From Octadecabacter ascidiaceicola (GTDB lineage Bacteria > Pseudomonadota > Alphaproteobacteria > Rhodobacterales > Rhodobacteraceae), in contig NZ_FXYD01000001.1 in NCBI RefSeq assembly GCF_900185015.1, positions 992,001 through 1,056,000 on the forward strand: 64,000 nt of DNA, written 5' to 3'. This document shows, in pieces, positions 53,719 to 61,881 of the stretch. Within the stretch, counting starts at the first letter, position 1, and every line of letters begins with the position of its first letter. Both the position numbers and the translations under genes were made by a program. The notes under the pieces were generated by a model. It saw only the letters and a program-made list of their open reading frames with translations. It was not told where the DNA came from and made no database searches.

Positions 53719-53748
53719 CACCAAGGCTATAAAATAAGCCACCAAGGC
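53719..53748 (-). promoter_or_regulatory. CACCAAGGC direct repeats upstream of the exopolysaccharide operon
   Basis: CACCAAGGC occurs at 53719-53727 and 53740-53748, start to start 21 bp (two helical turns), about 85-115 nt upstream of the first operon ATG. The spacing suits a dimeric regulator. The neighbouring LuxR-type protein is one candidate. Confidence 0.45.
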
Positions 53749-53828
53749 GCGTTAAATTCTACATAAATCGTAGGACGAAGGGGCATCTGGGGTAAGCTAA
53801 CAATAAGGATAGTCGTGATTGTTAATGG

Positions 53829-54350
53829 CTAATCAGGGTAATTGAATTCGTTGACAGTAATCCAAATATCGCGGTTGATCGACCGCAACTCGGCGATTGC
53901 CGCCTCAACCGCTTCAGCAGCGGCGGCATCTAGGTCATTCACCTGACCCATCATCAATTTATCTTTGCGATCTGCGATGCGCATCAGGATTGAACGCGGA
54001 TTTTCGCCCTCAGTGTCAAATGCGTAAATACAATGATTATACCGGTTTCGCAGCGCGGACTGTTTCTGAATTCTGCCGGTCAACTCCAGCACACGTTCTC
54101 GTTCCACTGAATCAACTCGGTTAAGTTTTGAAAGCCGCTCAACCATGTCGATCCGGGCGCGTGTTGTATTCAATGTCAGGAAAACAACAGTCGCGATCTC
54201 TTTATCCATTCCCGAAAGCCCCGCTATCAAATGGATCAGGAGGCTTTCAGTGTTTGTCCAAGAATAGTTGAGTTTGCCGATCAGCAATAAGAAGGCGTCA
54301 AAATCGACGGGACCCTCTGCTTTGCTTTTTTCGGCAACACCACGTGTCAT
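53829..54350 (-). CDS. HEPN-like hypothetical protein coupled to the LuxR regulator
   Basis: 173 residues; start 54350 is fixed by ATGA overlap with the regulator stop. All-helical protein with W-T-N-T-E-S-L-L-I-H-L-I-A near 31-43 and R-N-R-Y-N-H at 101-106. The R-N-x-x-x-H pattern in a helical context is the hallmark of HEPN-type RNases, but only this motif supports the idea. No nucleotidyltransferase partner is present. It could modulate the regulator or act on RNA. Confidence 0.5.
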   Translation of the reverse strand: MTRGVAEKSKAEGPVDFDAFLLLIGKLNYSWTNTESLLIHLIAGLSGMDKEIATVVFLTLNTTRARIDMVERLSKLNRVDSVERERVLELTGRIQKQSALRNRYNHCIYAFDTEGENPRSILMRIADRKDKLMMGQVNDLDAAAAEAVEAAIAELRSINRDIWITVNEFNYPD

Positions 54351-55198
54351 GACGTTAACTTGTGGCCATGATACCAATTCGCAGCTTCTGTCCGGTTGTG
54401 GACACCCAGCTTGGCAATGATGTGATGCATATGCAGCTTCACAGTATGTTGGGAGAGGTCCAACTCATCGGCGATGTTCTTATTTTGCATTCCGCTCGCC
54501 GCCGATTTTAAAACCTGCAATTCACGTGCCGTTAGTTTGACATCATCCGGTAATTCCACCTTTTCGTACTCTGCCAGTGCGGGTGCTGATTGTTCGGTAA
54601 TCACCGTCGGCGCAGCCTTCGGGATCATAATCTCTGATGGCACATAGCACTCGCCCGACGTGATCAAACGCAGCACCGATAACCAAGCGTCCACGTTCAA
54701 GTTCATTGGCAAAAAACCGACCTTGCCCCAAGACGGGTTCACACTGATTTCCGCCAACAACGTACGTGCGACATCACGGTGCCGATATGCCAACACGATG
54801 CTCGCTAAGGGAAACATAGCACGCAGCTGCGGCAGGACATCCGTGAGCTTACTAAGCAAAGCTTCGTCCACTGCAATCAGTCGAACTGCTTCAGCACGTT
54901 CCTTCCCCATCAACAGCAGGTCATTCACCTGCGGCGTTCGCAGGCAAGCCATGCAAGGGAATTCAGTCTCAGCAAGCGAGAGCATCGTGTCTGAAAAGCC
55001 GAGCGCGTCTCCCACAAACACACCAGACGCCGTCTTCGAATTCAAAATTTCATCATGTATCATTTCGTCACCCGTTAAAAAAACAATCCCATCCAACCGC
55101 GAAAATTGCGGTAATAGTTCAACTTGAAAACTCGTTACGAATGCAACCAACACGTTCACGACACTGCAGACAATTTGCCCACCGTGCGCCATTTTCAC
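54347..55198 (-). CDS. LuxR/NarL-type transcriptional regulator with degenerate receiver
   Basis: 283 residues (an ATG at 55192 is an alternative start). The C-terminal HTH is clear: V-K-L-T-A-R-E-L-Q-V-L-K-S-A-A-S-G-M-Q-N-K-N-I-A (about 220-243) and L-S-Q-H-T-V-K-L-H-M-H-H-I-I-A-K-L-G-V. The N-terminal 200 residues are receiver-like in strand/helix rhythm but lack a convincing phospho-acceptor Asp set, so control may be by protein contact rather than phosphorylation. It lies between the exopolysaccharide operon and the type I secretion locus and is divergent from the latter. Confidence 0.85.
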   Translation of the reverse strand: MKMAHGGQIVCSVVNVLVAFVTSFQVELLPQFSRLDGIVFLTGDEMIHDEILNSKTASGVFVGDALGFSDTMLSLAETEFPCMACLRTPQVNDLLLMGKERAEAVRLIAVDEALLSKLTDVLPQLRAMFPLASIVLAYRHRDVARTLLAEISVNPSWGKVGFLPMNLNVDAWLSVLRLITSGECYVPSEIMIPKAAPTVITEQSAPALAEYEKVELPDDVKLTARELQVLKSAASGMQNKNIADELDLSQHTVKLHMHHIIAKLGVHNRTEAANWYHGHKLTS

Positions 55199-55873
55199 CG
55201 GTACTCTTACCTGCCCTAAGGCTGCAAACTAAGCCTCCAATCTTTGGATAAAATAACCCACTGGCGGCTCGAAAATTTGCCGAAATGGCAAACTACGAAA
55301 TCGAAATTAATCAGAGCGATCAAAAATGTCGTCGCGCTGATCTAAAGCTTTACGCTTGGGTAACTTACCCTAATCCAAAGCATTTGTCCGTTAAAATTTT
55401 TGTAACAGTTTGCAAAAGCACGGGTTTATCGGCGGTCTACAGACCTAAAGGACTGCGGGGGCTTGGCGTAACCCCCTTAAACCTTTTGTTAACCTTTTTC
55501 GATTTACCGCCCGAAAATCAACGCTCTATCCAAACGCGCCTCCATAGCTCCAATGTCCAGCTACCCGATCGCTTTCGATCCAGCCAACCTATGACAGTCA
55601 CGAATTTCCGTGATGACCAACACCGCATCTGGAGTTGGTGAAGGTTGCAACCTGGGGGCATTTTAGCCCGAATCACCTCGCTGCCACCTGACACAAATAA
55701 ATTAGACCGGGGGGCCTGCGAACGAAATCAAACAAACATCAAAATACTGGGCGAACCTTGGATCGAGTCATCATCCGACGTTCCCAATCTAAATTCACAT
55801 GAAAACAGCAACTACACGTTGGTCGTCTTAGATAGAGTGGCGATCCCGTAGGTGCAATTTACGGAGATACAAA
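55199..55873. promoter_or_regulatory. 675-bp intergenic regulatory region with two dyads
   Basis: A long gene-free stretch between the divergent LuxR-type gene and the Asn/Gly-rich gene. It contains TTTGCC-N5-GGCAAA (55276-55292), a 13-bp palindrome GGGTAACTTACCC (55358-55370) and a GGGGG/CCCCC hairpin (55457-55461, 55472-55476) followed by A/T-rich sequence with TTAA elements. The frame at 55285-55641 has no ribosome binding site and no recognisable product. The length suggests complex control of the downstream gene. Confidence 0.5.
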
Positions 55874-57601
55874 ATGTCAAATCGTAACAACTTCATTTTC
55901 CCACCACATCACAATGGTCACCAAAATCAGGACCAAGATCAGGATCAAGCGCAACTTCAGGCGCAGGCGGAGCTCCAAGCTCAGCTTCAAGGTCAGGGCC
56001 AAGCCCAGTATTCCTCGAGTGACAATGAAAACGACAACGGGAATTCAAACGGCAATGGCAACGGCAACCTGAACGGAAACGGGAACCTGAACGGAAACGG
56101 AAACGGGAACCTGAATGGAAACGGCAACGGAAATGCGAATGCGAATGCCAGCTCCAACGGAAACGGTAACCTGAACGGAAACGGAAACCTGAACGGAAAC
56201 CTTAACGGAAACCTGAACGCCAACCACAATGCTTCAGACACAGATGTTGACGTCGATGTTGACGTCGATCTGGACTTTGAAGGTTACATGCCAGATGACA
56301 ACGACTTCGCTGATGTTGACCTGAACCACTCTGTGACAGGTGACATCATCATGGCTGAAGGCGGCATGAACTACAGCCCAGGCGATGACATGAACATCGA
56401 AGACATCCTCAACGATGCTCTGAACGGTGCTGGCAACGACTCTGCGACTGTTAACGCTCAGTCCAACAAGTTGACCGACAACGACACACTCGATCACGTG
56501 TCCAACAGCGGCAACCTGCAGCAGACAAACACCTCGACTGGTGGACGCGCTGAAGCCGACGATGGCATCTCTGCTGGAGCAGATGGTGGCAAAGGCAACG
56601 GCACAGCCGATGCGAACGGTGGATCCGCGCTTGGTGGTCTTGGGATCGGCGGAGCAGCCGGTGCTATGGGCGGAACCAGCGGTAATGGCGGAAACGCACA
56701 AGCAGCTGGCGGCCAAGGTGCACAGGGTGCAGCTGGTGCAGCTGTTGGCCTAGGTGTCGGTCTTGGCGGAGCATCTTCTGATGCAAATGCTGATGGCGGT
56801 AACGGCGGTGACGCTGCATCCGTAGCAGCAAGCCTCGGCCTTGGTGCTGGACTGTCTGATGCAAACGCTGATGGCGGCGACTCTGGCGATGCTGGTGGTG
56901 CTGGTGTTGGTATCGGCGCAGCTGGTGCTGGTGCAGACAGCTCTGACGCTGGCGATGCTGGTGCTGGTGGACTTGGACTTGGCCTGTTGGGTCTCGGTCT
57001 TGGTGTAGCTGGCGGTGGTGACACCGGTGCTTCCGATGCAGACGCACTTGGCGCTGGGTTCGGTGCTGGTGTTGGTCAAAGCGGTGACGGCGGCGATGCT
57101 GGTGCAATTTCTGGTGCTGCAGGCACTGGTCTTGGCCTTGCAGGTGCTGGTGACGCCGATGGTGGCAACGGCGGCGACGCTGGCGCAGCATCTGGCGCAT
57201 GGAACGCAACAGCTGGTAACGGCGGCATGAACACTGCAACCGGCGGCGCTGGTGGTGACGGCTACGGCGGGCACGCCTGGGGCGGTGACTCCGGTAACGC
57301 ATTCGGTGGCCAAGCACAGGTTGGCGGTGTCCAAGCTGGTGGCGGTCACGCAGGCAACGGCGGCGACGCTTTTGCTGGCGGTGGCGGTGACGGCGGAAAC
57401 GCTGGCATGTGGGGCTCTGGCAACGGTGACGACGGTTATGTCACTGGTGAGAGCTTTGCGTCTGCTGCTTCGCAGATTGATACATCTGCGTTCAACCAGA
57501 CCATCGTTCAAGGTGCAAACGTGCTCGGCAACACTGTCGATATGACAGTTGTTGGTGGTTCGTTCAGCTCCAGCTACATCGGCGACGATGCAGACGCATA
57601 A
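55874..57601 (+). CDS. Asn/Gly- and Gly/Ala-rich low-complexity protein, candidate type I secretion substrate
   Basis: 575 residues, ATG preceded by ACGGAGATACAAA. Parts in order: Gln/Asp-rich 17-47; tandem N-G-N-L/N-G-N-G units 55-118; D-V-D-V-D-V-D-V-D-L-D at 124-134; an acidic middle 135-220; a long Gly/Ala/Asp region 225-530 with scattered G-G-N-G-G-D hexamers; and a distinct non-repetitive tail 527-575 (I-V-Q-G-A-N-V-L-G-N). No signal peptide and no Cys, as for type I substrates. The hexamer resembles the RTX calcium core but is not in consecutive nonapeptides. First gene of the secretion locus. Function unknown; surface or matrix role inferred. Confidence 0.8.
   Translation: MSNRNNFIFPPHHNGHQNQDQDQDQAQLQAQAELQAQLQGQGQAQYSSSDNENDNGNSNGNGNGNLNGNGNLNGNGNGNLNGNGNGNANANASSNGNGNLNGNGNLNGNLNGNLNANHNASDTDVDVDVDVDLDFEGYMPDDNDFADVDLNHSVTGDIIMAEGGMNYSPGDDMNIEDILNDALNGAGNDSATVNAQSNKLTDNDTLDHVSNSGNLQQTNTSTGGRAEADDGISAGADGGKGNGTADANGGSALGGLGIGGAAGAMGGTSGNGGNAQAAGGQGAQGAAGAAVGLGVGLGGASSDANADGGNGGDAASVAASLGLGAGLSDANADGGDSGDAGGAGVGIGAAGAGADSSDAGDAGAGGLGLGLLGLGLGVAGGGDTGASDADALGAGFGAGVGQSGDGGDAGAISGAAGTGLGLAGAGDADGGNGGDAGAASGAWNATAGNGGMNTATGGAGGDGYGGHAWGGDSGNAFGGQAQVGGVQAGGGHAGNGGDAFAGGGGDGGNAGMWGSGNGDDGYVTGESFASAASQIDTSAFNQTIVQGANVLGNTVDMTVVGGSFSSSYIGDDADA
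56040..56222 (+). repeat. Imperfect 6-bp/18-bp tandem repeat encoding N-G-N-L units
   Basis: Units of GGAAAC/GGCAAC/AACCTG are tandemly repeated, coding for alternating Asn-Gly and Asn-Leu. Synonymous differences (GGA/GGC/GGG, AAC/AAT) show some age, yet long blocks are identical, so slippage and unequal exchange are likely to vary its length. Confidence 0.85.
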
Positions 57602-57618
57602 GCGTTAGGATAACACTT

Positions 57619-57644
57619 CTGGGTCCGGCTTTGTCCGGGCCCAG
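57619..57644 (+). terminator. Hairpin after the low-complexity gene
   Basis: CTGGGTCCGG (57619-57628) pairs with CCGGGCCCAG (57635-57644), one wobble, loop 6 nt, followed by ACCCTTT. The T-run is short, so it may be a partial terminator that keeps the first gene expressed above the rest. Confidence 0.65.
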
Positions 57645-57764
57645 ACCCTTTCTAAACTATTCATTTTGCTAATTTTCAGAACTCAAAACGCATATTTTTT
57701 TGCGCACCAACAATAAGAAACGTTTCAGAGGCGGGCAACAATATTAACTCATAGCGAGGCTGCG

Positions 57765-59786
57765 ATGTTAATGGATAAAATGACCGAAATGGTCGCCCAC
57801 ATGGTCGGTATATTTCACACGACCTTAGAAGAACAACGCATGCGCGAGGCCTATGACAAGTTCAAAGCGCTCGCAGCTGCAGATCCTGAAAACGATCCCC
57901 TCGAAGCGATGGGGATCAATTTCAAAACGAAATACTCGCTGGAGGGATTTACCCCCGGATTGCGGTATGCCGATAGCGTACACAACAATCCTGGCGACGA
58001 CATAGCGAGCCCCTTCTTTTCAGGCGCCAACTATCCGATCTTGAAACTTCCACCCATAGTTTCAGGTCCGGACCAAGACTTCCCGATCTTCGCAATTTCC
58101 GCAGAAGGTCGCGCGACACTTACACTTGAGCCAGCCTCAAGCGTTGTCGTTGTTACGTTTCAAGAAGCCTACCTGACGGACAACGACATGATCCTGCTTG
58201 GTGACGGGGAAACCGTTTTTACGGACCCAGCCGAGTTTTTGGCACAGTTGCAGACGTACCAGACCATCGCAGCGGCAGTCGCGGCCCCAGTCAGTTCCGA
58301 AATGATCGTACCCGGGGAAAACGCTACCGCAGACGCAATCACTCTCCATGACAAAATGTCAGTGGCAGAAGTGTCCTCGATCACTGGTGTCGCGGCGACA
58401 ATGCTGCATGGCGCAGAGGCCGTTGGCCTGCACATCAACGGAGAAGCTGTTGAAAAGATCCCGACCCTTGATGAACTGATGCCAGCGTTCAAAGCGGATG
58501 ACGTTGAAGAAACTGAAACGACAGATGACGGTGCCGACGAAGACTACGAATGGCCCGACCCATTCGAGGGCCTAACCCCCGGTTACAGCGACGCGGATTT
58601 ATTTGACACTGATGACGGCCACGCTGTCGTGGCTGGTGCGAACCTGTTGCTCAATGAAGTTTTTATTAACTCTTCATGGCTCGACGCCCCTGTCTTTTCT
58701 GTCATGGGTGACGTCGTAAACCTCAACATTATTTCTCAGGTCAATGTTCTTGTTGACCATGACTACGGAACCTTTGGCGAACTCATCGATTCAACCGCGA
58801 TGAACGCCGCAACCCTTACGGCCACTGTCACCACTCCGGTGCCCGAGCAGGGTGAAGAGGTCGCCGGGGAAGCTGAAAATCTCGGGTTGCCGTCCAATTG
58901 GGCGGTCACACGGATTGACGGCGACCTCATCGCGATCAACCAAATTAACCAGTACAGCTTTGTGACGGATGACGATTGCGCTGAACTGATTTTCGGCAGC
59001 ACGAACACTTATATCGGCATGGGTGACAACACGGTTATCAACCTCACCGATCTGGCGGAACTGGGCTACGGATACGATCTGATCATGATCGGCGGCAGCA
59101 TGATTTCCGTCAATTGGATCAGTCAAGTCAACGTGATGATCGACAATGACACCGTCACCGTAAGCGGCAACGCACCTGCTGACATCAGCGGCAGCGACAA
59201 CCTGTTGTTCAACTCGGCGATGATCAATTCCGTCGGCGTGGACAGTTACGGCGAGATGCAAGACAACTTCGCCGCTGCAAGCAACGATTTTGCGAATGGT
59301 GCCAACAGTATTGATGAAAGCGTCGCCCACGACAGCGTTTTTGAGGGCACTGAAATCTTGCGGGTACTCTACATCGAAGGTGATTTGACCACGGTCAACT
59401 GGATCGAACAGACAAATGTTTTGGGGGATTCAGACCAAGTCCACCTCGCGCTGGAAAACTTAGAGTCCACGACAGGCGCATCCGCAACGGTCACAACGGG
59501 TTCAAACGCTATCATCAATTCAGCGACCATCAACGAGTTTGGCGTGGATTCCCAAGTTGCCGTCAACGGCGACGTCTATGACGATGCGCTGCTTTACCAA
59601 GCCAACCTGGTCGATACAGACGCAGACCCATTGGGTGTGGCAATGCCCGCCCTCGCAAATGAGGCCGTGGCCTTTCTCGCGGACGACATGATGGGCTCCG
59701 ACATAGCCCCAGAAGACACAGCAATTGTAGCAACCGCACCCGAAAGCACTGCGTCGCCAGACGTAATGCAAACGATGTTGGCTTAG
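57765..59786 (+). CDS. Repeat-containing candidate type I secretion substrate (673 aa)
   Basis: Acidic, Cys-poor protein without signal peptide. The N-terminal 50 residues are helical (T-T-L-E-E-Q-R-M-R-E-A-Y-D-K-F); 60-240 is a globular unknown region; 285-620 holds an internal repeat. Motif A, G-D-x-x-x-x-N-x-I-x-Q-x-N-V-x-x-D-x-D, occurs at 315-333, 386-404, 443-462 and 539-557; motif B, G-x-N-x-L-x-N-x-x-x-I-N, at 291-302, 476-488 and 579-590. Such repeats would suit a beta-solenoid with bound calcium, which is inference. It lies 16 nt before the exporter gene. No known family recognised. Confidence 0.8.
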   Translation: MLMDKMTEMVAHMVGIFHTTLEEQRMREAYDKFKALAAADPENDPLEAMGINFKTKYSLEGFTPGLRYADSVHNNPGDDIASPFFSGANYPILKLPPIVSGPDQDFPIFAISAEGRATLTLEPASSVVVVTFQEAYLTDNDMILLGDGETVFTDPAEFLAQLQTYQTIAAAVAAPVSSEMIVPGENATADAITLHDKMSVAEVSSITGVAATMLHGAEAVGLHINGEAVEKIPTLDELMPAFKADDVEETETTDDGADEDYEWPDPFEGLTPGYSDADLFDTDDGHAVVAGANLLLNEVFINSSWLDAPVFSVMGDVVNLNIISQVNVLVDHDYGTFGELIDSTAMNAATLTATVTTPVPEQGEEVAGEAENLGLPSNWAVTRIDGDLIAINQINQYSFVTDDDCAELIFGSTNTYIGMGDNTVINLTDLAELGYGYDLIMIGGSMISVNWISQVNVMIDNDTVTVSGNAPADISGSDNLLFNSAMINSVGVDSYGEMQDNFAAASNDFANGANSIDESVAHDSVFEGTEILRVLYIEGDLTTVNWIEQTNVLGDSDQVHLALENLESTTGASATVTTGSNAIINSATINEFGVDSQVAVNGDVYDDALLYQANLVDTDADPLGVAMPALANEAVAFLADDMMGSDIAPEDTAIVATAPESTASPDVMQTMLA

Positions 59787-59802
59787 TAGGATATTAGTTT
59801 AG

Positions 59803-61881
59803 ATGACAGTGACCGAAACAAAGAGTTTTGCCGAAGCGCTGCTGAAAGCGCAGGAAGCAAAAACCAAGCCCGAGCCAACAAAAAGCAACAACGAAGCAAA
59901 ACTTCCGCCACTCGCGCTAACGGCTAAAGATCGTGTCGCACGAGAGGCCGTTCCTGTTTTTGAGAGCAAGCGTATAACGGAATCCGCCCCTGCCAAAGGG
60001 TTAGGTGGTGATCTCATAGAAGGCGACACAGGGCCAATTCGCAAAACAGACGGCGGCGGCAAGCCCCCTACCCCAACTGACGGCGGCAAGGGTGGCGGTG
60101 GCGGTGGCGGCGGTGGGTCGTCCGACTTTCACAAACGCGCGGCACCTGATCAATTTGTTCAACAACTGAACAAAGGTACCCGCGTGGTGAAGCGCAACCT
60201 TACCTTTGTGATGCTGCTCACCTGCGCGACAAACCTGCTCGTTCTGGCGATCCCGATTTATCTTTTCCAGATTTCTGACCGCGTGCTGACCAGCCGCTCA
60301 CTCGATACGCTCGTGATGCTCACGACGGTTATTGTTGGCGCGGTCGTGTTGCAGGCGATCTTCGACGCGGTGCGCAGGTTCATTCTGATGCGCACCGCCG
60401 TTGAAGTGGCCGTTCGTCTTGGCGCGCCAGTTCTTAGCGCCGCTGCCCACGCGTCCCTTCACGACAACGGGCGGCAATATCAAACCCTTGGTGATTTGCA
60501 GCAATTGCGCGGGTTTCTGACGTCCGGCACGCTTATTTCGTTCCTCGACGTGCCCTTTGCACCGCTGTTTATCTTTGCGATTTTCTTGGTCCACCCGCAT
60601 CTGGGGATGATCGTTGTTACTACCGCCCTGCTTTTAATGGTGATCGCGATGATCAACCAAAAGGTCACAGCAAAACCCTTTGCTGACGCGAACATGGCGC
60701 AGAGCAAAGCGAACATGCATCTGGATTCCATGTCGCGCAACAGCCAGATCATCAACGCGCTTGCGATGGTTCCCGAAGCGGTCGCCCTTTGGGGAAAAGA
60801 CACCGCTGACAGTCTGAAGTCGCAAGTCAAAGCCCAAGATCGCAACATCGCATGGGCCGCCGTTTCGCGTGCAGCGCGCCTTCTTACTCAGATTGCCATG
60901 CTTGGCTGGGGCGCGTTCCTTGCCATTCAGGGCGAGATCACAGGCGGCATGGTGATTGCGGCTTCCATCATCGCAGGCCGTGCCCTCGCCCCGATTGAAG
61001 GCGCGATTGAAGGCTGGAACGGTTACAGCATTTCACGCTCCGCCTACGGCAGAGTTCGCGCGTTGATGCATAACTCGGTGCAGATATTTGAAAAGCTCGT
61101 ACTTCCAAATCCCGAAGGCCGCCTGAACGTTGAGCGCCTGTTGTACGTGCCGCAGGGAACCAAGCAGGTCATTCTGAACGGCCTGACCTTTAGCCTAAAC
61201 CCAGGTGAATCCCTTGCCGTGATTGGTAATTCAGGTGCGGGTAAAACGACCCTCGGTAAAATGCTCGTCGGGTCGATTTTGCCGACGTCCGGCAACGTGC
61301 GTCTTGATCTGATGGACCTGCGAAATTGGGATACTCGACAGCTCGGCGAAAACATCGGTTATCTGCCGCAAGACGTGCAGCTATTTCCGGGATCGATCAA
61401 AGCCAACATCGCGCGGATGCGTGCGGGGGCCCGTGATGAAGACGTCCACCGCGCCGCCCTTCTTGCAGATGTTCACGACATGATCGCAACCCTACCCCAT
61501 GGGTACGAAACCATCGTACAGGCAGACGGCTCGCCGCTATCTGGTGGTCAGAAACAACGCATCGCGCTTGCACGGGCTTTCTTTGGGAATCCGCGCCTGC
61601 TTGTCTTGGACGAACCGAACTCCAACCTCGATACCGCTGGGGATCAAGCGCTCGCAAACGCTATTCGCCACGCTGGAGAGAACGGCATCACGGTCGTCGT
61701 CATTACCCAAAAGCCGTCGCTGCTTAGCGTGGTCGATAAGATCATGGTGATGGCAGACGGCAACATCGGAATGTTCGGGTTCCGCCAACAGGTACTTGCT
61801 CAACTCGCAGAACGTACAAAACCCGGTGGCGGATCCCTTCCACCTGCAAACGGCGGCGCAGGAGGCCAACCAAATGTCTAA
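59803..61881 (+). CDS. Type I secretion ABC exporter (PrtD-like) with poly-Gly N-terminal extension
   Basis: 692 residues. A 125-residue hydrophilic N-terminal extension (Lys/Pro/Glu rich, then about nine consecutive Gly around 96-106) precedes the usual permease domain (helices about 135-400) and the ATPase: Walker A G-N-S-G-A-G-K-T-T (about 474-482), L-S-G-G-Q-K-Q-R (about 579-586), Walker B L-L-V-L-D-E-P (about 599-605). No C39 peptidase-like domain is seen, consistent with PrtD-type exporters that move unfolded substrates in one step. It overlaps the adaptor gene by 8 bp. Confidence 0.92.
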   Translation: MTVTETKSFAEALLKAQEAKTKPEPTKSNNEAKLPPLALTAKDRVAREAVPVFESKRITESAPAKGLGGDLIEGDTGPIRKTDGGGKPPTPTDGGKGGGGGGGGGSSDFHKRAAPDQFVQQLNKGTRVVKRNLTFVMLLTCATNLLVLAIPIYLFQISDRVLTSRSLDTLVMLTTVIVGAVVLQAIFDAVRRFILMRTAVEVAVRLGAPVLSAAAHASLHDNGRQYQTLGDLQQLRGFLTSGTLISFLDVPFAPLFIFAIFLVHPHLGMIVVTTALLLMVIAMINQKVTAKPFADANMAQSKANMHLDSMSRNSQIINALAMVPEAVALWGKDTADSLKSQVKAQDRNIAWAAVSRAARLLTQIAMLGWGAFLAIQGEITGGMVIAASIIAGRALAPIEGAIEGWNGYSISRSAYGRVRALMHNSVQIFEKLVLPNPEGRLNVERLLYVPQGTKQVILNGLTFSLNPGESLAVIGNSGAGKTTLGKMLVGSILPTSGNVRLDLMDLRNWDTRQLGENIGYLPQDVQLFPGSIKANIARMRAGARDEDVHRAALLADVHDMIATLPHGYETIVQADGSPLSGGQKQRIALARAFFGNPRLLVLDEPNSNLDTAGDQALANAIRHAGENGITVVVITQKPSLLSVVDKIMVMADGNIGMFGFRQQVLAQLAERTKPGGGSLPPANGGAGGQPNV

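Noticed and set aside
55285-55641. 118-aa open frame in the secretion-locus promoter region
   Set aside because: No ribosome binding site, unusual composition and overlap with dyad elements; treated as non-coding.
56780-57400. Classical RTX toxin
   Set aside because: G-G-N-G-G-D hexamers occur but not as consecutive nonapeptides, and no lipase, protease or pore domain is present.
55900-57450. CRISPR-like or non-coding satellite array
   Set aside because: Repeats are codon-phased, short and without spacers; they encode N-G-N-L and Gly/Ala-rich protein.
56664-57511. Long His/Gln-rich and Ser/Thr/Val-rich frames antisense to the Gly-rich gene
   Set aside because: They arise from the skewed codon use of Gly/Ala/Asp repeats; the sense frame has a good ribosome binding site and operon context.
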